Origin: Aurelia coerulea
Lineage: Eukaryota > Cnidaria > Scyphozoa > Semaeostomeae > Ulmaridae
Direction: 5' to 3'
NCBI GenBank assembly: GCA_039566865.1
Contig: CM076955.1
Span: forward strand, 15,521,501 to 15,585,500
DNA: 64,000 nt
The notes beneath the pieces were generated by a model. The model was not told the origin of the DNA and ran no database searches. It saw nothing but the letters and a program-made list of their open reading frames with translations. The stretch's first letter is position 1, and every line of letters begins with the position of its first letter. Positions 56,336 through 64,000 of the stretch are shown here, one piece after another. Both the position numbers and the translations under genes were made by a program.

Positions 56336-56954
56336 CCAGAAAAAAGTTCCCACTTTTGAAAATTCATTGCATCAAGCGTGCTGGATGGATTGGAATCAAT
56401 CAATATTTGCTTGACAGCCAAAAGATCGAAGTATTTTTTGTGATTTTTCTCGCCTTCTTACGAGCGCTGAAAAGATTGGTACATTCAAGTTTACTAAAAC
56501 ATTGTGGTTGCAAAATGACTGAAAAAGGCCAAAAATACTTGATCAAATCATAAAGGACTCCTCGCTCAGAACAACAGAGAAAATGCAATTTCTCATGGGT
56601 GAACGATATCGTCTGCACATTAATTGACATGGGACTGAATATCTTTAGTATCTGTTTGAGAATCTATGTCTTATAACTCTTGAGAGGTGAAACGCCCATG
56701 CGTATCGTTGTGTGTGAGGAGAGTCTTGACAATTTGATCATGTGTTTTAGGCCCTTTTTCAGTCATTTTGCAACCATGAAATTTTTTGTAAAGTTGAATT
56801 TACCTATATTTGCAGTGATCGTAAGAAGACGAGACAAATTACGAAAACACTTCGATCTTTTGGCTTTTAACAAGAATTAGAATCATTCAAATCCATGAAG
56901 TACTTGTCGTGCTACGAATTTTCGAAAGTGGGAACTTTTTTCTGGCTCACCCGA
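56336..56954. mobile_element. Foldback MITE, CCAGAAAAAAGTTCCCAC ends, TA flanks
   Basis: CCAGAAAAAAGTTCCCACTT on the left; AAGTGGGAACTTTTTTCTGG then CTCACCCGA on the right, with TA on both sides. The inner words CGAAGTATTTTTTGTGATTT and AATTACGAAAACACTTCG are inverted. A broken copy is at 9756-9921. Confidence 0.75.
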
Positions 56955-57070
56955 TAGTTTTGCCATCGAATTAATATACGGTGATTAGTGGGCTTTTGGC
57001 CTAAATTTCTACCTTCCTAAATTTCTTCTCAGAGCAGAATTGGTGACTAACAGTTCAAACGACAACTCAC

Positions 57071-57831
57071 CTTTCCGTCGTTGCAAATTGCATTCCACCT
57101 TGAGTCCCAACCAAGGCATTATCTCTCTTTCTAGCGGCAAAGAATCCACCAATAACAGCTCCTTCTAACATGACTTTATGTGTACTGGGGTTAATAATGG
57201 GTGCTAATCTCTTTTCCAATATTGGCTGTGGGTTGTCCAATTCAGCTTTCTCCTTGAAAATGCCGATAACTTTGCCATGTGTGCAATGTAAATCAACCAT
57301 GCGCATGTCTTCGTCCGTATCATTCAATATGACCATGATTGCGGCTGCGTCTTTACTCATGAAAATGAATATTGGTACGAGGACCGCAAGGATTACAGTA
57401 GCTATTGCTAATGTCACCACACTAACACCAATAACAGCAATACCTAAAGATTTAAATGGAGAATGTGTCAAAAGAGATCTATTTTCACCCTTCTCATTCA
57501 TTATCACCACGGTTGCGGTTGCGTCTTTACTCATTAACATGAATATTGGTCCGAAGACAGTAGGGATTACAGTACGTATTGCTAATGTCACTACATTTAC
57601 TCCAATAATAGCAATACCTGAAGTTTTGAACGGAGAATGTGTCAAAATTGGTTTAAATTCACATTGATCATTCATTATCATTACGGTTGCGTCTTTACTC
57701 GTGAAAATGAAAATTGGTACGAGGACAGCAAGGATTACAGTAGCTATTGCTAATGTCACTATACTCACCCAAACAACAGCAAGGCCTAAAGACTTAAATG
57801 GATACTGTGTCAAACATATTCTGTTTGTACG
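57071..57831 (-). CDS. Exon with three tandem membrane-spanning units, unknown function
   Basis: On the minus strand a TTCAATGCATTTAG acceptor precedes 57831 and GTGAGT follows 57071. The exon reads 253 codons plus two bases. Residues 7-62, 63-120 and 121 onward are three copies of one unit of 56-58 residues: LTHSPFKS, then about 25 hydrophobic residues (IGVSVVTLAIATVILAVLVP), then SKDA and an acidic end. Each unit probably spans a membrane once. The last unit runs into a soluble part with LEKRLAPIINPSTHKVMLEG, then VIGGFFAARKRDNALVGTQG. The next exon (55298) joins in frame. The family is not recognised. Three near-equal copies suggest recent internal duplication. Confidence 0.7.
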
Positions 57832-57875
57832 CTAAATGCATTGAAAATTCAACTTGTAAACAAACGTTAGTGGAC

Positions 57876-58061
57876 AGCTTTGTTGGGGAAAGAGATACGG
57901 TTTGTTCGAGGAAACTGATGTGTCCCCCCGTGCAGTAGGTTAATGCTCGTGCGCCCGTCCGAGTTCCAACCCAAAACGCTACTGCACATGAGCATTAACC
58001 TACTGCACGGGGGGACATACACGTTTCCTCGGACAAACCGTATCTCGTCTCCCAACAAGCT
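57876..58061. mobile_element. Hairpin element in intron
   Basis: The arms AGCTTTGTTGGGGAAAGAGA ... TAGGTTAATGCTCGTG and CATGAGCATTAACCTA ... CTCCCAACAAGCT are inverted around a short loop near 57965. CCCCCCGTGCAGTAGG pairs with CCTACTGCACGGGGGG. Confidence 0.8.
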
Positions 58062-58430
58062 ACAAAAAAACTGGCTATGTCTGTCTGGTTTTGCAAGCTT
58101 CATCTGATGAAACGACATGCGTTATTGTTGAGTAAAGTTATTTAATCTTAATCTTTAGAAAGCGTTCTTTGTAACAGATTATGCATGAATAAATCAGACA
58201 GCCTCCGTACGTTATATGTATCAAAATAGAATAGTAGATCACGTAAATATCAGCTACTCAGAACGCTTCCCAACCCAAGGGTATCTACTTAATATATGAA
58301 GCCCCAGGGGATGCCCCAGGGGAGGGGATCTTTCGCATCTTAGTTCTACGATAGGTAAGTCAGTGAAGGTAATATTTCCAGGATAGGTAGGTAATATTTC
58401 CAAGATAGGTAGGTAACTAGCCATTCTGTT

Positions 58431-59280
58431 GCACCTCATTTCAGGACCTGTATTGTGTTTTCCAATATATTTTGTTCAATGACAGGGTCTGAAATCTTTC
58501 CTATTGCAGGCGCATCCCTGTTGTTTTTCTCCAAGTAGATACCTGGGTTCCTAGTATTCATTTTCATTTAATATTATTTATACACAAATTAACCCTTCAG
58601 CAAATTAAAATATATAACATCTATTTACAATGATGAAACCTTATGAATAAAAATCTAAAGCCCTATAAAACTTAATCCTTGCTGTTCTTCAAGGGAGTTG
58701 TGTTTGGCTTGAGAGTCTAGCTCTTTAGATGCGTTTTAAGTTGTTTTTTAAAACGATCAAGTGTCGGTAACTCGCGAATTTCGGCAGGTGTATCATTCCA
58801 TGACTTGAGAGCTGCGTAATGAAAGCCCTTTTTTGCAAATTCAGTCCTATATCTAGGGATCTGGATATCCTTACAGTGCCTCGTATTGTAGGTCGTATAG
58901 TAGACTCACTACACAAGGCCTTGTTTTCGCTCCATGCTGCCACAGTACCCATTCCGCTTCAACGAAGGACTCAAAATCACGCGAAGTTATTAGCGGAAAT
59001 CATTGTAACAGTAGATAAAAATGTGCACCTCTTTTCAGGACCTGTATTGTGTTTTCTAATATATTTTGTTCCAGGACATGATCTGAAATCGTTCCTATTG
59101 CATGCACATCTCCGTTGTTTTTCTCAAAGATAGACTCCTGGGTTCCCAGTAGACTTATTACATGAGTCCTGGATTTCACCGCATGCCCCGGACGATACCC
59201 TCCCAATACCCATTCCGCTTCAGCGAAGGACTCATAATCACGATAAATTATTAACAGAACATACAGTATAACAGAATATA
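58431..59280 (-). mobile_element. LINE relic cluster, duplicated
   Basis: 58560-58950 resembles 100-460 on the minus strand (GGGAGTTGTGTTTGG; ATCATTCCATGACTTGAGAG; CATTTATATTATTTATACAC-like edge). The segment CCTGTATTGTGTTTTC occurs at 58446 and 59041, and CCCATTCCGCTTCA at 58951 and 59209, so parts of the relic are duplicated in tandem. Confidence 0.6.
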
Positions 59281-59500
59281 ATGACTATACAGTAACAGTG
59301 AATAATTCTTTTTACATTCCAATAAACATTTACAAAAAAACTTACGCTACTTAAAAAATACTTAACTACACTACAAGGACGATGCCACTGGATGCAAAAT
59401 ACTATGACTATTCTGTGGCATCACAAAAAAACTAAAACGACAAAGATGTGAATAATCAAAGGAAAACAGCAAGGCATAACAAAACAAAACAAAGCAAAGC
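59281..59500 (-). mobile_element. LINE 3' UTR fragment
   Basis: Matches 713-920 and 18720-18920 in word order (ACTACACTACAAGGACGATG; GGATGCAAAATACTATGACT). Non-coding. Confidence 0.45.
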
Positions 59501-59759
59501 ACATTACATTCTGTCTCAAATTAAATATCAGATGAAAAAAATCCGCGAAAAACAACAGGCAAGATGTTTGCTGTAGTTATGGGTAATTTTATGCTTTCGC
59601 AAATCTCACCTCATATATATGGCACGCCATAGCGGAAAATATTGTCAACATAATGAAAACAACCTTAACATCTACAAAGTTTCTATCATTTTAGTGCAAA
59701 ATGAATAATGATTTTGATAACTTTGTAAAGAGGTCCTGAACATTTTCAAAACGCGTTTA

Positions 59760-60372
59760 ACGTTCCTGAGAAAGTGCCCAACATTTCCGAGAAAGTATTT
59801 AACATTTTGAAAAAGTGCTCAACATTTTGAAAAAGTGATTAACATTTTGAAAAACTGCTCAACATTTTGAAAAAGTGCTCAACATTTTGAAAAAGTGTTT
59901 AACATTTTGAAAAACTGCTCAACATTTTGAAAAAGTGTTCAACATTATGAAAAAGTGTTCAACATTTTGAAAAAGTAACATTTGGAAAAAGTGCTCAACA
60001 TTTTGAAAAAGTGCTCAACATTTTGAAAAAGTGTTTAACATTTTGAAAAACTGCTCAACATTTTGAAAAAGTGCTCAACATTTTGAAAAAGTGTTTAACA
60101 TTTTGAAAAACTGCTCAACATTTTGAAAAAGTGTTCAACATTATGAAAAAGTGTTCAACATTTTGAAAAAGTGCACAACATTTGGAAAAAGTGCTCAACA
60201 TTTTGAAAAAGTGCTCAACATTTTGAAAAAGTAACATTTTGAAAAACTGCTCAACATTTTGAAAAAGTGTTCAACATTATGAAAAAGTCCTCAACATTTT
60301 GAAAAACTGCTCAACATTTTGAAAAAGTGCTCAACATTTTGAAAAAGTGCTCAACATTTTGAAAAAGTGTTT
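59760..60372 (+). repeat. 20 bp tandem array, left arm
   Basis: About 30 copies of AACATTTTGAAAAAGTG(C/T)TC with variants (TTATGAAAAAG, TTTGGAAAAAG, AAAAACTGCTC). Variant units recur in blocks, so the array grew by multi-unit duplication. Confidence 0.9.
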
Positions 60373-60729
60373 AACACCAACAACAACAATTACAGCATAG
60401 GCAACAACAACAACAACACCGCATGGCACTCAGCAAGAAGATCTGAATTGAGCCGTTCTTCCCTCATCACCATCAGATCCAGTCTGCAGAGTATGGCACT
60501 TTTCGACGAGATCTCCGGTGTGCAAGAGCAACATTCCCGGTGTGCGGGTGTGCACCACCAAGAATTTCTGGTGTGCACCGGTGTGCACCGACTATTTTTC
60601 CCTGGTGTGATTAAAATTTGGGAAATTCGCATTTGAATTTCAAAAATGCTAAGGAGCGTCGCGTGCCCTTTCTTCTTCTGTTGCCGTTTCTCCTGTTTGT
60701 CTGGGTCATTCCAATAGAGGCGTTTCTTC

Positions 60730-61184
60730 CAGGGACGCCGGAGCGGTGGTAGGGCAAGGGGGCGCCTAGGAACGTAAGGGCAATCAAGACCGAAGGCGAG
60801 CGAAGCGAGCCTAAAAATTGGGGGGTCCGGGGGTACTCCCCCGGGAAAATTTTTGTGGCCACGCCCTTCAGATTGGCTTAAAATGCTATTAAAAATGTTT
60901 TAACGAACATTAATCATATTCTTTCATGAAATTTTTCGGCTATTTCTCACTCCGCATCGCATAAACTCGCATATTGCTCATTTTGAAGTTGCAATTGCCA
61001 CTTATTTTTCGTTACTGGTGTGTTTCTGATAAAGGAATGAAGCTATGGCGGCTTTTCTATCAAGTTTCAAAGTGATTTATTGTTTTTCATTGAAAGGGCA
61101 CTTTTGCCCCCCTTGCCCCCGTTAGGAAAGGGCAGGAGGGGCGCTTGCCCCCCCCCCCCCGCGCCCCCCTCTCCGGCGTTCCTG
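60730..61184. mobile_element. hAT-type MITE with 8 bp target duplication GTTTCTTC
   Basis: GTTTCTTC stands at 60722-60729 and 61185-61192. The element begins CAGGGACGCCGGAG and ends CTCCGGCGTTCCTG. Inside are GCGAGCGAAGCGAGC, a CCGGGGGTACTCCCCCGG palindrome and a run of C at 61148-61160. It sits in the centre of the 2.6 kb element, so it is younger. Confidence 0.9.
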
Positions 61185-61329
61185 GTTTCTTCTACGAGGT
61201 GGAGGTGGCAAATTATCCAGGTCATTAACCACTCAAGTCGAGACGCTCAAGCTGCGTAAGGAACCTATCCCGCAATACCAAAATATTCGCTAAAACGCCG
61301 AGAATGATTACGATGAAGTCACTTGTTTC

Positions 61330-61545
61330 TTAAGAACGGCCATGGTCATTATCAATAATTTCAAGTGAGCAATTCAAAAATACCACCATGATCCGTAAGT
61401 ACTCCTCAATATTCTTTATGTACTGCTCAATAAGGTTCGTATCAGCAAAACTCGATTGCGGATATGCTTCAGCAACTAAACGGGGCACTGAATGCCAAAA
61501 TTCAATTGAAGAAGTGTGACTTAGGCCATGGCCTATTACCACGTG
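61330..61545 (-). other. Open frame in the centre of the 2.6 kb element, unknown
   Basis: The minus strand reads about 70 codons of protein-like composition (HTSSIEFWHSVPRLVAEAYP, then NLIEQYIKNIEEYLRIMVVF). It could be a remnant of a transposase or of a captured exon. No domain is recognised and no splice link to the surrounding minus-strand gene was found. Confidence 0.3.
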
Positions 61546-61548
61546 TCA

Positions 61549-62100
61549 CAACGTTGTTGTTGTTGTAATTGTTGTTGTTGGTGTTAAACACTTTTTCAAA
61601 ATGTTGAGCACTTTTTCAAAATGTTGAATACTTTTTCAAATGTTGAACACTTTTTCAAAATGTTGAGCACGTTGTTGTTGTTGTTGTAATTGTTGTTGTT
61701 GGTGTTAAACACTTTTTCAAAATGTTGAGCACTTTTTCAAAATGATAAACACTTTTTCAAATGTTGAACATTTTTTCAAAATGTTGAGCACTTTTTCAAA
61801 ATGTTGAGCAGTTTTTCAAAATGTTGAGCAGTTTTTCAAAATGTTAAACACTTTTTCAAAATGTTGAGCACTTTTTCAAAATGTTGAGCACTTTCTCGGA
61901 AATGTTGAGCAGTTTTTCAAAATGTTGAGCTCTTTCTCGGAAATGTTGAGCACTTTTTCAAAATGTTGAGCATTTCTCGGAAATGTTGAGCACTTTTTCA
62001 AAATGTTGAGCACTTTCTCGGAAATGTTGAGCACTTTTTCAAAATGTTAAATACTTTCTCGGCAATGTTGAGCACTTTCTCGGAAATGTTAGACGCGTTT
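61549..62100 (-). repeat. 20 bp tandem array, right arm (inverted)
   Basis: Copies of GAGCACTTTTTCAAAATGTT, the complement of the left array. Near the outer end the unit changes to GAGCACTTTCTCGGAAATGTT. A segment with GTTGTTGTTGTAATTGTTG is duplicated at 61549 and 61673, so the arm has an internal duplication. Confidence 0.9.
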
Positions 62101-62339
62101 TGAAAATGTTCAGGACCTCTTTACAAAGTTATCAAAATCATTATTCATTTGCACTAAAATGATAGAAACTTTGTAGATGTTAAGGTTGTTTTCATTATGT
62201 TGACAATATTTTCCGCTATGGCGTGCCATACATATATAACCTGAGACAGACAATTCAATGGCGCAAGCATTAAATTAATATTATCAGTCTAGGTTCCAAG
62301 CAGGCTTGACCGATGAAACAAATGAGAACATGAATTGAA

Positions 62340-62830
62340 AGTGCTGTGGCGCAGTGGTGTAATCCTCTGGCTTTGCAGGCAGAACAGTCCCCAGGGGAGA
62401 CAACCAGCACATACACATACGGGGGGGTCAGCCCGAGAAATTTTTAGGAAACCCAAAAATATCAGTTTAGTTTCATTACAACCCAAAAACTTCAGCTCAT
62501 TTTATACCTTGACATCTGTAAATGAACATAAAAGATCATGTGACAATGCAAATTGAGGCCAGGATTGCCTCTAAAGAACCCAGAAATATCATTTTGACAA
62601 TATTTAATGCCCAATAATATCAAAAACATAATCTCAGTTTATTTGGACCAAAAAATATCACTTTCGGCAATATTCTAACCCAAAAATATCGGGTTTACCT
62701 CCCCGTATGTGCATGTGCTGAGTGCCCCCCTGGGGAACAATCAGGCGGACAGGGTTCGATACCCGGTAGGGCCCCACCACTTGAGCGTCATGACAAGGGG
62801 TCGCGGACTCGATTAGCGCTTAAAGTGAAT
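62340..62830 (+). mobile_element. tRNA-derived SINE, split by another element
   Basis: TGGCGCAGTGGTGTAATCC at 62347-62365 resembles a tRNA A box, and GGGTTCGATACCCGGT at 62752-62767 a B box. They would be about 40-50 bases apart after removal of the insert at 62387-62735. A tRNA-like pol III head of a SINE is the best reading; a functional tRNA is unlikely. Confidence 0.6.
62387..62735. mobile_element. Foldback element inserted in the SINE
   Basis: GTCCCCAGGGGAGACAACCA on the left and GTGCCCCCCTGGGGA on the right, with inner arms CACATACACATACGGGGGG and CCCCGTATGTGCATGTGC. The inside has repeated ACCCAAAAATATCA words. GAACA flanks both sides. Confidence 0.65.
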
Positions 62831-63067
62831 AACCTGAGTTAAAAGATGAGATCTCATAGATTTATAAATAGTCTATTGTATTCTATAATCCAGCTCGTGG
62901 CGAATGAAAGCAATGCTAAAGAAAACAATAGAGGGGTTAGGTGTTTATTTGTCCTATTTATAGACAAGCGCTATATATCTCAGGTCATTCACTTTAACTA
63001 CTTCTGTGATCCCAGCGCTTAGCGCTAAAAACCGCAATGTCACCAATCAATGAAAAATAAAGCATAC

Positions 63068-63436
63068 CATCAGCAATAGCTTCAGCTTCCACAGCCTCTG
63101 TAATCACTGATGCAGCTCTAAAGGCCCTCCAAGCAGCTTTGAGTCCAGTCAACCCAACGCCCCAAATACCAGCACTCATAAAGGCATTCACCATCTGTTC
63201 TTTCGTATCATGTTTCATTGCCTGAAAGTCACGAATAAGATTTAAAACTTTCGTCTTGATATCATTGCCAGTCGCAGATTGATACTGGAGAGCGACTGAT
63301 GGTTTCCAGCCCCATACCATATAAGGAGCGGCGCTACTTGGGATCGGAACTGTTGGCTGTGTAGATCCAGTTGTAAACATCCCTGTGGGGGCAGTATCTT
63401 CGTGTTGTGCTAGCAAATCGTACGTCGGTACTTGAC
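63068..63436 (-). CDS. Internal exon of a minus-strand gene, unknown function
   Basis: The minus strand has GCTTTATGTTTCAG before 63436 and GTATGC after 63068. It reads QVPTYDLLAQHEDTAPTGMF, a proline/threonine-rich part, then VLNLIRDFQAMKHDTKEQMV and WGVGLTGLKAAWRAFRAASV, a helical part ending EAEAIAD. Phase 1 in, phase 1 out. The exon at 57831 starts in phase 0, so either one exon between them was missed or this belongs to a different transcript. The gene probably starts beyond the right edge of the window. Confidence 0.5.
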
Positions 63437-63549
63437 CTGAAACATAAAGCTAGTTAAGTCATGAACTTTGATGAGATAGGACTTAACTTGTTGAGGAGGT
63501 GAAGTGCTGACCCTATCGCTTTGATACATTGTTTTTCAGCTTTGTTGTG

Positions 63550-63850
63550 AGCGAATCAACGTTAGCTGTACACAGAGCTTGGTTGGGAGTCACTGAGTTC
63601 CCGAAGATGGAGTAGACGCCTTACCTTGTTTTACAAGTTTGTAAATAATCTTAGTCCCGAGTATACAGTTGAACCAATTCCCCCTCTTCATCATTCGCAG
63701 TACCGTCTTCGCGACCAGAATGTCATCGGGCAATTAAAGGCAAGAACAGAAAAATTCAAGTCTAGCTTCTATCCAAACTGCTTACCAGAATGGAATAAGC
63801 TTGAGCCTGAATTGAGACTTGCGCCTTCATCATCATCATCATCATCAATA
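63550..63850 (+). mobile_element. LINE relic, reverse-transcriptase ORF tail
   Basis: The plus strand reads RLTLFYKFVNNLSPEYT, then RLRDQNVIGQLKARTEKFKS and SFYPNCLPEWNKLEPELRLA, the familiar end of a LINE ORF2. A TCA microsatellite follows at 63826-63846. The remaining bases to 64000 are AT-rich and without a recognised feature. Confidence 0.75.
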
Positions 63851-64000
63851 ATTTATTTAATGTAGGCTAAGTAAAATAAAAAGAATAGCTAAATTACAGC
63901 TAATTTAGGCCTACTTTACAAAAATTTACAAAATTTACAAATTAATTCCTAAAGCTAATCAATAAAAACATTTAGTGGATTATATACAAGATAAAAGCAT

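Larger units (their letters stand above)
59604..62240. mobile_element. 2.6 kb element with long inverted arrays of a 20 bp repeat
   Basis: The outer arms match for over 150 bases: ATATATGGCACGCCATAGCG at left and CGCTATGGCGTGCCATACAT at right, then ACTTTGTAAAGAGGTCCTGA with TCAGGACCTCTTTACAAAGT. They lead into arrays of AACATTTTGAAAAAGTGCTC on the left (59760-60372) and of its complement on the right (61580-62100). Then CAACAACAACAATTAC on the left and GTAATTGTTGTTGTTG on the right close the arms. The centre (60420-61545) holds a hAT MITE and sequence of unknown role. I know of no named family for it; a non-autonomous DNA transposon with sub-terminal repeats is the best guess. Confidence 0.8.

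Noticed and set aside
57170..57667. Plus-strand frame of 165 codons
   Set aside because: It is the antisense shadow of the triplicated membrane exon.
62347..62767. Functional split tRNA gene
   Set aside because: The gap is a foldback element with its own inverted ends, and the stem pairing is incomplete; a disrupted SINE is more likely.

Overview
The window looks like animal nuclear DNA: AT-rich, with genes in many short exons, long introns, GT-AG splice signals, LINE and Penelope-type retroelement relics, and very many short inverted-repeat transposons. The retroelement protein tails and the mix of short elements resemble anthozoan cnidarian (coral or sea anemone) genomes. That placement is inference from recognition, not from a database search.

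Layout. (1) About 100-1433 holds minus-strand LINE relics. (2) At 3461-4263 there are two coding exons of a small minus-strand gene, head to head with the main gene. (3) At 5072-42586 one plus-strand gene covers 37.5 kb. I could join 25 exons whose phases agree at every junction. They give a protein of about 1158 residues with an N-terminal EF-hand region and a long series of WD40 blades, of the WDR49/WDR64/EFCAB8/WDY type that is associated with cilia and sperm flagella. Its introns are packed with mobile DNA: more than a dozen TA-flanked foldback elements with CCGGGTG-type ends, several other foldback families, LINE fragments (two with clear target-site duplications), a head-to-head pair of Penelope GIY-YIG relics and one hAT-type MITE. 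(4) At 42600-47530 there are more foldback elements, including one inserted inside another. (5) At 47742-53165 there is a 5.4 kb satellite of about 69 bp units, rich in palindromes, whose orientation flips twice. (6) At 53850-55046 there are a foldback element and a hAT-type MITE. (7) At 55073-63436 a minus-strand gene of unknown function has at least three recognisable exons. One encodes three tandem copies of a hydrophobic, probably membrane-spanning unit. (8) In the introns of that gene, at 59600-62240, lies a 2.6 kb element with long inverted arrays of a 20 bp repeat. It contains a hAT MITE with a perfect 8 bp duplication. A tRNA-like SINE split by another element lies at 62340-62800. (9) The window ends in LINE relics.

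The host genes are the EF-hand/WD40 gene, the small divergent gene and the membrane-repeat gene. Almost all other open frames are transposon remnants, satellite translations or shadows. The most informative content is the layered insertion history (element within element, with duplicated targets), the flipping palindromic satellite, an exon fragment copied into a nearby foldback element, and the internally triplicated membrane exon.
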